From Bradyrhizobium sp. CCBAU 53421 (GTDB lineage Bacteria; Pseudomonadota; Alphaproteobacteria; Rhizobiales; Xanthobacteraceae): a stretch of DNA of 64,000 bases. Shown piece after piece: positions 11,749-20,426 of the stretch. Numbering within the stretch: position 1 is the stretch's first letter; every line of letters begins with the position of its first letter. Where the stretch lies: the NCBI RefSeq assembly GCF_015291625.1, contig NZ_CP030047.1, positions 2,108,001-2,172,000 on the forward strand, written 5' to 3'. Both the position numbers and the translations under genes were made by a program. A model generated the notes under the pieces. It had not been told where the DNA came from. It worked only from the letters and a program-made list of their open reading frames with translations, and made no database searches.

Positions 11749-12549
11749 CGCGATACGCAGCGCGCCCTCGTCGAGCCAGAGGCGGCCGTGCGGGGCCGAG
11801 GTCAGCGCCATCGCGATCGATCCGAACAAATGCGGACGCAAGGCATAGGCGCGCGCGAAGGCCTGCATCGCGGCGTCGGTCTCGCCGCTCTCCTGTAGCG
11901 TGATCCCCAGATTGAGGGCCGCTTCGGCGTAATCCGGCTTGATCTCGAGCGCCTTGCGATAGGCGTTCGCGGCGCCATCGTGATCGCGCAAATCTTGCTT
12001 TGCGACGCCGAGATCGAACCACACCGAGGCCGGCGCCGCGCCTGTCGTGGCGCGTTCGAGCAGCCTCACCGCGCGAGCGAGATCACCAGCCTCCCAGGCC
12101 AGCCGGCCGAGCCGCGCATTGGCTTCCTGATGTTCCGGGATGGCCTTGAGGATCGCCTCCCAGGCCTCGCCGGCCTGCGCCTTACGACCGGCAAGTTCGA
12201 GCGTGCGTGCCTTCTCGACGAAGGCCTCGCGCTGCGGCTTGAGCGCGATGGCGCGGTCGAGATGCGTCAGTGCCGCATCGAATTCGCCGCCGGCACGGGC
12301 GAGGCGGGCCGCGAGCAGCCGCGCGGCCGCATTGTCCGGGCGTCGCGCCAGGCTGGTCTCGACATGCCTGCGGGCCGGCTCGATCTCGCCTTTGACAAAC
12401 AGCACGGCGGCCAGCAGATGGCTCAACATCGGCTCGCCTGATTGGCGTGCAAGTCCGCGCTCGCAGAGTGCGATCGCCTCGTCGTGTCGGCCGCCATTGA
12501 ACGCCGCGGTGGCGCGTCGAACGATATCCTCGGCGTTGTTCTTGCTCAT
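11737..12549 (-). CDS. Tetratricopeptide repeat protein
   Basis: This 270-residue protein is made of about six to seven TPR units, for example AYRKALEIKPDYAEAALNLG and RHVETSLARRPDNAAARLLA. It has no signal peptide, so it is probably a cytoplasmic protein-protein interaction scaffold. The ATG at 12549 (MSKNNAEDIVRRA) is preferred over a TTG seven codons upstream because it is an ATG preceded by a GGA stretch. It is convergent and slightly overlapping with the previous gene. Partners are unknown. Confidence 0.85.
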   Translation of the reverse strand: MSKNNAEDIVRRATAAFNGGRHDEAIALCERGLARQSGEPMLSHLLAAVLFVKGEIEPARRHVETSLARRPDNAAARLLAARLARAGGEFDAALTHLDRAIALKPQREAFVEKARTLELAGRKAQAGEAWEAILKAIPEHQEANARLGRLAWEAGDLARAVRLLERATTGAAPASVWFDLGVAKQDLRDHDGAANAYRKALEIKPDYAEAALNLGITLQESGETDAAMQAFARAYALRPHLFGSIAMALTSAPHGRLWLDEGALRIALGG

Positions 12550-12609
12550 TCCGTGCGCGACCGTCTTCAAGCACGTTCCATGCTATGCGGCGCCGGAGAT
12601 CAATGAAAG

Positions 12610-12630
12610 AGGCCGGGAGCGATCCCGGCC
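12610..12630. terminator. GC-rich hairpin, possible terminator for nemA
   Basis: GGCCGGGAGCGATCCCGGCC forms a near-perfect hairpin with almost the same stem as the glp terminator. On the minus strand, beyond the nemA stop, only a short pyrimidine stretch (CTCTTTC) follows, so it is a weak or stabilising structure. Confidence 0.45.
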
Positions 12631-12641
12631 TGCCTGTTTTC

Positions 12642-12727
12642 CGTCATTGCGAGCGAAGCGAAGCAATCCACCTATCCGTTCGCGGGAGACGATGGATTGC
12701 TTCGTCGCTTCGCTCCTCGCAACGACG
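12642..12727. repeat. Palindromic intergenic repeat
   Basis: The left arm CGTCATTGCGAGCGAAGCG with AAGCAATCCA pairs with the right arm TGGATTGCTTCG...CTCGCAACGACG. It sits between nemA and the TPR gene. The motif type (GTCATTGCGAGCGAAGCGAAGCAATCC) is common between Bradyrhizobium genes. Confidence 0.75.
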
Positions 12728-12748
12728 ACGTGGGCAGAGCGAGGTCCC

Positions 12749-13852
12749 TTACTCCGCCGGCTCGGTCGCCTTCAGCGTCGGATAATCCGTGTAGCCCTTG
12801 GCGCCGCCGCCGTAGAAGGTCGCCTTGTCCCACTCGTTGAGCGGGGCGCCGGTCTTGAGCCGCTCCACCAGATCGGGGTTGGAGATGAACGGCTTGCCGA
12901 ACGCGATCAGGTCGGCAGCTCCTGCCTCCAGCACCTTCTCCGCCAGCGCGAAGTCGTAGCCGTTGTTGGCGACATAGGTCTGCTTGAAGCGCTTGCGCAG
13001 CGAGGCGTAGTCGAACGGCGCGTTGTCGCGCGGACCGCCGGTCGCGCCCTCGATGACGTGGATATAGGTCAGCTTCAGCGCGTTGAGCTGGTCGACGATG
13101 TGGTCGAACAGCGCTTGCGGATTGGAGTCGGAGACGTCGTTGGCCGGGGTCACCGGTGAGATGCGGATGCCGGTGCGGTCGGCGCCGGCCTCCTTGGCGA
13201 CCACCTTGGAGACCTCCAGCATCAGCTGGGCGCGTTTCTCGATCGAGCCGCCATAGGCATCGGTGCGCTTGTTGGTGCTGTCGCGAGCGAACTGGTCGAG
13301 CAGATAGCCGTTGGCGCCGTGGATCTCGACGCCGTCGAAACCGGCCGCCAGCGCGTTCGCGGTGCCGCGCTTGAAGTCCTCGATGATCCCGGGGATTTCC
13401 GACAATTCGAGCGCGCGCGGCTCGGATACGTCGGCGAAGGTGCCGTTGACGAAGGTCTTGGTCTTGGCCTTGATCGCGCTCGGCGCCACCGGTGCGCCGC
13501 CGTTCGGCTGCAGCGAGGTGTGCGAGATGCGGCCGACATGCCAGAGCTGGATGAAGATGTGGCCGCCGCGCTCATGCACGCGATCGGTGACCTTGCGCCA
13601 GGCCTCGACCTGTTCCTTCGAATAGATGCCGGGCGTGTCCTGATAGCCCTGGCCCTGCTGCGAGACCTGGCTCGCCTCGGTGACCAGAAGGCCGGCGGAG
13701 GCGCGCTGGCCGTAATAGTCCGCCGCGAGCGGGCTTGGCACCATGCCGGGCGGCACCGCGCGGTTGCGCGTCAGCGGCGCCATCACGAAGCGGTTCGGCA
13801 GCGTCAGTGGGCCAAGCTTGTAGGGCTCGAGAAGTTTGGTCGATTGGCTCAT
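12749..13852 (-). CDS. Alkene reductase, old yellow enzyme family (NemA-like)
   Basis: This 367-residue FMN-dependent TIM barrel reduces activated C=C bonds, such as those of N-ethylmaleimide or enones, with NAD(P)H. Diagnostic segments are LPNRFVMAPLTRNRA at the N-terminus, the GHIFIQLWHVGRISH block, and the substrate-binding His/Asn pair in EIHGANGYLLDQFARD. TDAYGGSIEKRAQLMLEV and FGKPFISNPDLVERL follow. The length and N-terminus are typical. It stands in the same direction as the SDR gene but 87 bases apart, so an operon is possible. The natural substrate is unknown. Confidence 0.92.
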   Translation of the reverse strand: MSQSTKLLEPYKLGPLTLPNRFVMAPLTRNRAVPPGMVPSPLAADYYGQRASAGLLVTEASQVSQQGQGYQDTPGIYSKEQVEAWRKVTDRVHERGGHIFIQLWHVGRISHTSLQPNGGAPVAPSAIKAKTKTFVNGTFADVSEPRALELSEIPGIIEDFKRGTANALAAGFDGVEIHGANGYLLDQFARDSTNKRTDAYGGSIEKRAQLMLEVSKVVAKEAGADRTGIRISPVTPANDVSDSNPQALFDHIVDQLNALKLTYIHVIEGATGGPRDNAPFDYASLRKRFKQTYVANNGYDFALAEKVLEAGAADLIAFGKPFISNPDLVERLKTGAPLNEWDKATFYGGGAKGYTDYPTLKATEPAE

Positions 13853-13939
13853 GTGAAAAGGTTCCAGACAATGATGGATGAGGGAGAGTTGTGCATTGCG
13901 GCGACAAGCGCAATGGCCGAGCCATTCGCCGCCTGCAGA

Positions 13940-14794
13940 TTAGCCGCGCACGATTCCGCCCATGTGGCCTGCATCGAGGAACAGGGTGTGCGCGTTCACA
14001 TAGGAGGATTCATTCGAAATCAGGAACAGCGCAGCATAGGCGACCTCCCAGCCGGTGCCCTGACGGCCGAAAGGCACTGTCACGGCGCGGTCCGACCGCC
14101 TGCGGCTGGCGTCGCGGCCCATCGGCGTATCCATGAAGCCGGGCGCGATCACGTTGCAGCGAATGCCCTTGTCCTCGCCGGCCCGCGCGATCGCCCGGCC
14201 GAGCGCGATCTGCGCCGCCTTCGAGGATTCATAGGCCGGGTTGCGGCCGCCGGCGCGCTGGCTCGCCATCGAGGAGATCAGGATGATCGCGCCGCCCGGC
14301 GCCATCACCTCCAGTGCCTTCTGCGCGAACAACATGTGGCTGCGCACATTGACGGCGTAATCGCGGTCCCAGGCTTCCGCCGTCATCCTGGGCAGCGACA
14401 GGCCGGAGGAGATGCCGACATTGAGCGCCAGCCCGTCGAGCCCGCCGAGCTTTTGCGCACAGCGTTCGACCGCGGGGGCGATCGCCGCGACGTCGGAGAC
14501 GTCGACCACGTCGGTGAAAGCCTTGCCGCCTTCGCCCGTGACCTGCGCAACGGTGTCGTCGGCGGCTTCCTTGTTGACGTCGAGGCACGCGACCGAGGCG
14601 CCCTCGCGCGCGAACAGCACGCTCATCGCGCGGCCGTTGCCGATCGGCGGTTCTTCGTCGATGGTTCTGCGCTGTCCCGCGCCGACCACGATGATGCGCC
14701 GGCCAGCGAGGCGGCCGTGGTTCTTCGCAAGCCCGAGCGATTCCGCATGCAGCGAGGCGGACGGATCGATGGCTTTCGGTGCGTGGGTCGACAT
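13940..14794 (-). CDS. Short-chain dehydrogenase/reductase with extended cofactor loop
   Basis: This 284-residue Rossmann-fold oxidoreductase has the catalytic set Ser (ILISSMAS), Tyr and Lys (AYESSKAA), and an Asn in ALNVGISSG. The nucleotide-binding turn is unusual. Instead of the compact TGxxxGxG it reads GAGQRRTIDEEPPIGNGRA, an insertion of about ten residues between the first and last glycines. Asp in ACLDVN suggests NAD rather than NADP. Other members with such a loop exist in alphaproteobacteria, to my recollection. The C-terminus GHMGGIVRG is complete. The substrate is unknown. Confidence 0.88.
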   Translation of the reverse strand: MSTHAPKAIDPSASLHAESLGLAKNHGRLAGRRIIVVGAGQRRTIDEEPPIGNGRAMSVLFAREGASVACLDVNKEAADDTVAQVTGEGGKAFTDVVDVSDVAAIAPAVERCAQKLGGLDGLALNVGISSGLSLPRMTAEAWDRDYAVNVRSHMLFAQKALEVMAPGGAIILISSMASQRAGGRNPAYESSKAAQIALGRAIARAGEDKGIRCNVIAPGFMDTPMGRDASRRRSDRAVTVPFGRQGTGWEVAYAALFLISNESSYVNAHTLFLDAGHMGGIVRG

Positions 14795-14905
14795 GGCGTG
14801 CTCCCTGACGTCTTGTTGTGTCAGGGAGCAGTAGCACGGCTCTGCGTGCGAGGCGACGTATCCGCCGTAGTGAGAAATCCCGCGGCGGGGAATATGGACT
14901 ACGCA

Positions 14906-14986
14906 GTCATTCCGGGGCGATGCGCAGCATCGAACCCGGAATCTCGAGATTCCGGGTCTGCGCCTAACGGCGCATCCCGGAATGAC
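14906..14986. repeat. Palindromic intergenic repeat
   Basis: Outer arms GTCATTCCGGGGCGATGCG and CGCATCCCGGAATGAC pair, and an inner perfect palindrome, CCCGGAATCTCGAGATTCCGGG, lies at 14935-14956. A relative with GTCATTC...CGGAATGAC ends is at 27274-27380. It fills the space between the SDR and DUF1993 genes. Confidence 0.75.
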
Positions 14987-14998
14987 GCGCGAAGCGTG

Positions 14999-15502
14999 TC
15001 AGCTCACGCCGAGGAAGTCGCGCTTGCCGATCTCGACGCCGTTGTGACGCAGGATGCCGTGCGCGGTGACGGCGTGGAAATAGAAGTTCGGGAACGAGAA
15101 CGCGTTGAGGAATTGCTGGCCCTTCAAGGTCATGGTGCGGCCGACGCCGATCGGGAAGGTGACGTCCTTGGCGTCGCCGCCGTCGAACTGCTCCGGCTTG
15201 AACGACTTCACATAGTCGATCGTCTTGGCCAGCCGCTGCTTCAATTCGGCAAAGGTCGTCTCGGTGTCGGGCGTCGACGGCACCTCGCTGTGGGTCAGCC
15301 GCGCGCAGCCGCGTGCGGCGTGATCGCAGACCAGCTGCACCTGCTTGGTCAGCGGCAGCATGTCGGGATAGAGCCGCGATCCCAGCAACACCTCGGGCGC
15401 GATCTTCTTGGCATCGCAATGCGCCTCGGCCTTGGTCAGCTCGCCGGTGAGGCTGTTGAGGATCTGCAAATACGCGGGGACGACGGCGTCATGAAAGGAC
15501 AT
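14999..15502 (-). CDS. DUF1993 family protein
   Basis: This 167-residue protein starts MSFHDAVVPAYLQILNSLTG and has the DUF1993 helical layout, including FAELKQRLAKTIDYVKSF and the late block NAFSFPNFYFHAVTAHGIL. The family resembles DinB-like four-helix bundles. Histidines in FHAVTAHGILRHNG could bind a metal. The ATG at 15502 has a GGGAG ribosome-binding site. The frame stays open upstream, but that part translates repeat sequence and should not be included. The function is unknown. Confidence 0.82.
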   Translation of the reverse strand: MSFHDAVVPAYLQILNSLTGELTKAEAHCDAKKIAPEVLLGSRLYPDMLPLTKQVQLVCDHAARGCARLTHSEVPSTPDTETTFAELKQRLAKTIDYVKSFKPEQFDGGDAKDVTFPIGVGRTMTLKGQQFLNAFSFPNFYFHAVTAHGILRHNGVEIGKRDFLGVS

Positions 15503-15638
15503 GTGATGCTCCCTGTTCTGATGAAATCCGGATGTTACCGAACGGCGATGCTGCAAGTGGGGCTGCAAGGGGAAGAAAACAACCGCGGGGAGTAGTAACA
15601 GTTGGTCAAATATTTCCCGTGGCCCGCTCTTCCCAGTC

Positions 15639-15743
15639 CCGTCATCCTGAGGAGCGCGCAGCGCGTCTCGAAGGATGCACGGCCCGGCTGGTGGCCGATT
15701 CATCCTTCGAGACGGCCGCGTTGCGGCCTCCTCAGGATGACGG
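15639..15743. repeat. Palindromic intergenic repeat, same family as at 2919
   Basis: Arms CCGTCATCCTGAGGAGCGCG and CCTCCTCAGGATGACGG pair, with inner arms TCTCGAAGGATG and CATCCTTCGAGAC. It shares the outer arms and the CTCGAAGG core with the element between glpR and glpD. It lies in the 350-base gap between DUF1993 and the lytic transglycosylase. Confidence 0.8.
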
Positions 15744-15755
15744 TTCAGAGTCTGC

Positions 15756-15835
15756 GTAGCCCGGATGGAGCGCAGCGCAATCCGGGAGCCACATCGGTCG
15801 TCCTCCCGGATTTCGCTTCGCTGCATCCGTGCTAC
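15756..15835. repeat. Palindromic intergenic repeat (GTAGCCCGGATGGAGC family)
   Basis: It begins GTAGCCCGGATGGAGCGCAG and ends with the imperfect complement CGCTGCATCCGTGCTAC. Inner arms AATCCGGGA and TCCCGGATT pair. Copies of the family occur at 19062-19146 and, more diverged, at 34075-34191. Together with the preceding repeat it occupies nearly all of the gap 15503-15854, where no gene is seen. Confidence 0.8.
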
Positions 15836-15854
15836 GGGAAATGAGCTGGAGAGA

Positions 15855-17210
15855 CTACCGCGTCGGCGGTACCGCGGCGTCCGCGGCCGGCTGGGTGCGG
15901 CCGCCGCCGCGCATCCGCGCCAGCAACTCCGCGGTCGGCCAGGAATCCGCCGGCAGGCCGTATTTCATCTGCATCGCCTTGACCGCGCTGCGGCTCGCCT
16001 GTCCGAGCACGCCGTCGATCTTGCCGACGTCGTAGCCGGCGCGCGCCAGCAGCGACTGCAGCTCCTTGATCTCATTGAACGGCAGCTGCGCGACCGGCGC
16101 GTGCGGCCGCTGCATCGGCGGTGCGCCCGCGATGCGGCCGGCGAGATAGCCGGCGGTGGTCGAATAGATCAGTGAGTTATTCCACTCGGTGTAGGCGGCG
16201 AAGTTCGGATAAGCGAGGAATGCCGGGCCCATCCGGCCCATCGGCAGCAGCAGCGAGGCCGGCATCTCGTCATTCGGCAGCGCCTTGCCGTCGGTCAGGG
16301 TCACGCCGAGCGCTGTCCATTTCGAGCGCGGCAGCTTGACGGTGAGGTCGGCCTGGTCCCAAGGAAAATTCGCGAAATTCGCGGCCTGCGGCACGCGCAC
16401 CTCCTGCAGCCACGGCTCGCCGCGCCGCCACTTCAATCCGTTGGCGATGTAGTTCGCGGTCGAGCCGATCACGTCGGGGCCGCTGGCGAGCAGGTTGCGA
16501 TGGCCGTCGCCGTCATAGTCGACGGCGTAGTTGAAATAGTGCGTCGGCAGAAATTGCGTCTGGCCAAGCTCGCCGGCCCATGAGCCGATCATCTCATCGG
16601 GCGAGAGGTCACCGCGCTCGATGATCTTCAGCGCTGCGATGGTCTCGCCCTGGAACATCTCCGAGCGGCGGCAATCATAGGCCAGCGACACCAGCGATTT
16701 CAGCGTCGGCAGATTGCCCATCTGGGCGCCGAAATCGCTTTCCAGTCCCCAGAACGCGGCGATCACCGCCGGCGGCACGCCATATTCTTTCTCGGCGCGC
16801 GCGAACGCGGCTGCGTAAGTCCGGATGTATTGCTGGCCCTGCTGCATGCGGTAGTTCGCGGCCATGCGGCCCGCGAACTGAGTGAAGATCTGGCCGAACA
16901 CGCGCTGGCCGCGGTCGCGATTGACGATGCCCTGGTCGTAAACCAGGTAAGGCGCGGCCTCCGCGATCGTGCGTTGCGAGACGCCGGCGGCGACCGCCTT
17001 CTGCTTCAGCTCGGCGAGGAAGCGATCGAAGGTCTGCCCGTTGTGGCAGGACGCAGCCCTTGGCGAGGCCACCGCGGCCGGGCGCGCCCTGACCGGCGCG
17101 GCGCCTGCGGGATTGGGCAACGGCTGCTGTGCCTGACCCAGTGACGAGAGCGCCAGCGCCCCCGCGATCGTTGCGATCATGGTCGGGGCGCGAAGGGGAG
17201 ATGCTGGCAT
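15855..17210 (-). CDS. Membrane-bound-type lytic murein transglycosylase (MltB family) with peptidoglycan-binding domain
   Basis: This 451-residue periplasmic enzyme cleaves the glycan strands of peptidoglycan. The signal peptide is MPASPLRAPTMIATIAGALA, with cleavage near the AQA at residue 28. The MltB-type SLT domain covers about residues 58-365, with catalytic Glu157 in AFWGLESDFG and the block WAGELGQTQFLPTHYF. A C-terminal PG_binding_1 domain covers about 375-435 (LQSLLARAGYDVGKIDGVLG). The ATG at 17210 is chosen because it gives the signal peptide; the frame extends further upstream without support. Confidence 0.9.
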   Translation of the reverse strand: MPASPLRAPTMIATIAGALALSSLGQAQQPLPNPAGAAPVRARPAAVASPRAASCHNGQTFDRFLAELKQKAVAAGVSQRTIAEAAPYLVYDQGIVNRDRGQRVFGQIFTQFAGRMAANYRMQQGQQYIRTYAAAFARAEKEYGVPPAVIAAFWGLESDFGAQMGNLPTLKSLVSLAYDCRRSEMFQGETIAALKIIERGDLSPDEMIGSWAGELGQTQFLPTHYFNYAVDYDGDGHRNLLASGPDVIGSTANYIANGLKWRRGEPWLQEVRVPQAANFANFPWDQADLTVKLPRSKWTALGVTLTDGKALPNDEMPASLLLPMGRMGPAFLAYPNFAAYTEWNNSLIYSTTAGYLAGRIAGAPPMQRPHAPVAQLPFNEIKELQSLLARAGYDVGKIDGVLGQASRSAVKAMQMKYGLPADSWPTAELLARMRGGGRTQPAADAAVPPTR

Positions 17211-17394
17211 CGATGTCACCGGCCGGGAAAGGGGGATTGAGGCGCTTCCTGCATACACCAAGGCGACACCGGGCAACAACGGGGGTGCCGGCCTTAGACC
17301 AATTGGGCTTCGGCAGGTCGAAGAGCCGCCGTTATGATCGGCAGGTGATTCGCGGGCAGGGGTGTCGGCGGATCGATCACGCCCGGAGGGACCC

Positions 17395-19050
17395 ATGTGG
17401 AGTTTTCTCGAGCGTCTGTTGGATTCGTCGACGTTTTCGCCACACGGCATCTGCCTGTTGTGGGAGCCGGAGCTGATCTGGCTCCACGTAATTTCAGACG
17501 CGATCATTGCCGCTTCGTATTTCTCGATCCCGTTTGCGCTGGCGATCCTGGTCTCCAAGCGGCGCGACTTCCAGTTCGGCTGGATGGCCTGGCCGTTCGC
17601 CGCGTTCATCCTTGCCTGCGGCCTCACGCATGTGTTCTCGATCTACACGCTATGGGTGCCGATCTACGGTCTCGAAGGCCTGCTCAAGGCGCTCACCGCC
17701 ATCGCCTCGATCTTCACCGCGGTGCTGCTGTGGCCGCTGATCCCGAAGATCCTGGCGATCCCGAGCGAGGCGCAGCTGCGCGAGGCGCATGTCGCGCTCG
17801 CCGAGGAGGGACGGCAGCGCCAGCGCTCGGAAGTCCTGCTCGAGCGTTTCCGCGAGGCCGAGGCCAATGAGAGCAAGATCCGCCAAGCGCAGAAGATGGA
17901 GGCGGTCGGCCAGCTCACTGGCGGCATCGCGCATGACTTCAACAACATCCTCACCGTCATCACCGGCACCATCGACATCCTGGCCGAGGCGGTCGCCCAC
18001 AACCGCCAGCTCACCGAGATCACCTCGCTGATCCGCGACGCCGCCGAGCGCGGCGCGTCGCTGACGCGGCATCTGCTGGCGTTTGCGCGCAAGCAGCCGC
18101 TGCAGCCGAGCGATGTCGACGTCAATGCGTTGATGGTCGATACCATCGAGCTGCTGCGGCCGGCCATCGGCGACCATGTCGATATCGATTTTCGCTCCGC
18201 ACCGGATCTGCCGCGCGCGCTGGTCGATTCCAACCAGCTGGTCACCGCGATCATCAATCTCGCGCTGAACGCGCGCGACGCCATGCCGAAGGGCGGCCGG
18301 CTGCGGATCGAGACCCGCACCGCCGAGCTGAAGCCGTCGGACGTGCACGGCCATGACGGGCTCGCCGCCGGCGACTATGTCGCGATCGCGCTGATCGACA
18401 ACGGCCAGGGCATCGCCGAAGCCGATCTCGCCAAAGTGTTCGAGCCGTTCTTCACCACCAAGGACGTCGGCAAGGGTACCGGCCTCGGGCTCTCCATGGT
18501 CTACGGCTTCGTCAAGCAATCCAACGGCCATATCGTGCTCGACAGCGAAGTCGGCCGCGGCACCCGCGTCATGCTCTATCTACCGCGCGCGGCAGTGCTC
18601 TCGCCGGCGGCGATGCCCGAGCGGCGGCAGCCGGAGGCGCGCGGCGCGAAGGAGATCGTGCTCGTCGTCGAGGACGACAGGCTGGTGCGCTCCTACGTGC
18701 TGACCCAGATCGAGAGCCTCGGCTACACCACGCTGTCGGCCAACAATGGCGGCGAAGCGCTCGCCGTGCTCGACAGCGGCGCGCCGGTCGATCTGCTGTT
18801 CACCGACGTCATCATGCCCGGCGCGATGAACGGGCGCGACCTCGCCACCGAGGCTGAGAAGCGCCGCCCCGGCCTGCGCGTGCTGTTCACGTCGGGCTAC
18901 ACCGAGAACGCCATCGACCAGGATGGCAAGCTCGAGCAGGGCATCCTGTTCCTGGCAAAGCCCTACAGCCGCGCCCAGCTCGCCCGCATGCTGCGGGTTG
19001 CGCTGCGCGAGCGAGAGTCCGCGTTCGCGCAGCAGGAGCCGGCGGAATAA
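17395..19050 (+). CDS. Hybrid sensor histidine kinase with ethylene-receptor-like membrane domain
   Basis: This is a 551-residue inner-membrane sensor. Residues about 20-120 form three helices that match the ethylene-binding domain of plant ETR1. Asp35, Tyr42, Ile45, Pro46, Ile72, Cys75 and His79 stand at the same spacing as the seven known ligand/copper residues ([14 protein letters not shown] and FILACGLTH). A coiled linker follows, then a HisKA domain with His180 in [11 protein letters not shown], a HATPase_c domain ([26 protein letters not shown]) and a receiver domain with phospho-acceptor Asp471 ([10 protein letters not shown]). There is no DNA-binding output domain and no partner regulator nearby. 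The ATG has a GGAGGGA ribosome-binding site. Confidence 0.92.
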   Translation: MWSFLERLLDSSTFSPHGICLLWEPELIWLHVISDAIIAASYFSIPFALAILVSKRRDFQFGWMAWPFAAFILACGLTHVFSIYTLWVPIYGLEGLLKALTAIASIFTAVLLWPLIPKILAIPSEAQLREAHVALAEEGRQRQRSEVLLERFREAEANESKIRQAQKMEAVGQLTGGIAHDFNNILTVITGTIDILAEAVAHNRQLTEITSLIRDAAERGASLTRHLLAFARKQPLQPSDVDVNALMVDTIELLRPAIGDHVDIDFRSAPDLPRALVDSNQLVTAIINLALNARDAMPKGGRLRIETRTAELKPSDVHGHDGLAAGDYVAIALIDNGQGIAEADLAKVFEPFFTTKDVGKGTGLGLSMVYGFVKQSNGHIVLDSEVGRGTRVMLYLPRAAVLSPAAMPERRQPEARGAKEIVLVVEDDRLVRSYVLTQIESLGYTTLSANNGGEALAVLDSGAPVDLLFTDVIMPGAMNGRDLATEAEKRRPGLRVLFTSGYTENAIDQDGKLEQGILFLAKPYSRAQLARMLRVALRERESAFAQQEPAE

Positions 19051-19061
19051 TTCAGAACTTC

Positions 19062-19146
19062 GTAGCCCGGATGGAGCGAAGCGCAATCCGGGATCAGTTT
19101 TTCCGCGGACACTGCCCTGGATTTCGCTGCGCTCCACCCGGGCTAC
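19062..19146. repeat. Palindromic intergenic repeat (GTAGCCCGGATGGAGC family)
   Basis: It starts GTAGCCCGGATGGAGCGAAG and ends GCTCCACCCGGGCTAC, with inner GCAATCCGGGA and CCTGGATTTCGC. It is the second copy of the family seen at 15756-15835 and lies just after the histidine kinase stop. Confidence 0.8.
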
Positions 19147-19293
19147 AGGCACTACGGATCGCGGCACATGACCAATCGTTAATCCGCGCCGCGTCGCTGC
19201 GACGCACGCCTTGCTCTTGCGGTGCGCGCAACGAAATCCCTACCTCTGCGGCGTCAGTTGTGGCAGCATTCCGCTCGCCGTGAGGGAACAACG

Positions 19294-20226
19294 ATGAACT
19301 ATTTCCGCACCGCGCTCCTGCTTGCTGGCCTCACCGCCCTGTTCATGGGCGTCGGCTATCTGATCGGCGGCGGCACCGGCGCCGTGATCGCGCTGATCGT
19401 TGCGGCTGCGACAAATCTGTTCGCCTACTGGAACTCGGACCGCATGGTGCTGTCGATGTACGGCGCCCATCAGGTCGATGCGCGTTCGGCACCGGACCTT
19501 TACAATCTCGTCGCCGAGCTTGCGCAGCGCGCGAGCCTGCCGATGCCGCGCGTGTTCGTGATGGACGAGGCGCAGCCCAATGCATTCGCGACCGGCCGCA
19601 ATCCGGAGAACGCCGCGGTCGCCGTCACCACGGGGTTGATGCAGCAGCTCAGCCGCGAGGAGCTCGCCGGCGTGATCGCGCACGAGCTTGCGCATATCAA
19701 GCATCACGACACGCTGACCATGACGATCACGGCGACGATCGCCGGTGCGATCTCGATGCTGGCGCAGTTCGGCATGTTCTTCGGCGGCAACCGCAACAAC
19801 AACGGCCCCGGCATCATAGGCTCGATCGCGATGATGATCCTGGCGCCGCTCGGCGCCATGCTGGTGCAGATGGCGATCAGCCGCACCCGCGAATACGCCG
19901 CCGACAATCTCGGCGCGCGCATCGTCGGCCAGCCGATGTGGCTGGCGTCGGCGCTCGCCAAGATCGAGAACGCCGCGCACCAAGTGCCGAACATGGAGGC
20001 CGAGCGCAATCCGGCCACCGCGCACATGTTCATCGTCAACCCGCTGTCGGGCCATGGCGTCGACAACCTGTTCGCGACCCACCCCTCGACCGCGAACCGC
20101 ATCGCCGCGCTGCAGCAGCTTGCTGCCGAGCTCGGCACCCAGACCGCGCCGCGTCCCACCGGTGCGAGCTACCCGCCGCGCAGCCCGTGGGGCGGTGCCT
20201 CAGGCCAGCGTGGGCCGTGGGGATAG
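19294..20226 (+). CDS. htpX: Membrane zinc metalloprotease HtpX
   Basis: This 310-residue M48-family protease of the inner membrane degrades misfolded membrane proteins. Two N-terminal membrane helices (residues about 5-45) precede the zinc motif H130-ELA-H134 ([13 protein letters not shown]). A second hydrophobic pair follows, then the third ligand region [13 protein letters not shown]. The end is Pro/Gly-rich. The ATG at 19294 follows GAGGGAA. Size and order of segments match HtpX. It stands alone, and a second M48 protease lies at 62444-63694. Confidence 0.93.
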   Translation: MNYFRTALLLAGLTALFMGVGYLIGGGTGAVIALIVAAATNLFAYWNSDRMVLSMYGAHQVDARSAPDLYNLVAELAQRASLPMPRVFVMDEAQPNAFATGRNPENAAVAVTTGLMQQLSREELAGVIAHELAHIKHHDTLTMTITATIAGAISMLAQFGMFFGGNRNNNGPGIIGSIAMMILAPLGAMLVQMAISRTREYAADNLGARIVGQPMWLASALAKIENAAHQVPNMEAERNPATAHMFIVNPLSGHGVDNLFATHPSTANRIAALQQLAAELGTQTAPRPTGASYPPRSPWGGASGQRGPWG

Positions 20227-20266
20227 CGGCAGGATAATTCCGATCGGGCCGCGGGCTCCGCTTCAC

Positions 20267-20400
20267 CTCGCCCCGCGTGCGGGGAGAGGTCGGATCGCAT
20301 CGTTAGATGCGATCCGGGTGAGGGGGACTCTCCGCAAACCCGGATACGCGGATGTAGCCCCTCACCCCAACCCTCTCCCCGTAAGGACGGGGCGAGGGAG
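20267..20400. repeat. Dispersed repeat (CTCGCCCCGC...GGGGCGAGGGAG)
   Basis: The two complementary outer halves, CTCGCCCCGCGTGCGGGGAG and CCCCGTAAGGACGGGGCGAG, enclose GGTCGGATCGCATCG, GCGATCCGGGTGAGGGGG and CCCCTCACCCCAACCC. It is an intact copy of the repeat interrupted by the IS630 element at 59582-60624. It fills the gap between htpX and the convergent aldo/keto reductase. Confidence 0.85.
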
Positions 20401-20426
20401 CGCAGCGCCGTCGCGGCCATCAGCCG

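Noticed and set aside
13319..15595. 758-codon plus-strand frame opposite nemA, the SDR and DUF1993 genes
   Set aside because: It crosses three well-supported minus-strand genes and two intergenic gaps, and its translation is low-complexity Arg/Ala/Gly-rich as expected for an antisense frame.
15639..15835. Two palindromic repeats in a row considered as a CRISPR array
   Set aside because: The units differ from each other, there are no regularly spaced identical repeats or spacers, and no cas genes are present.
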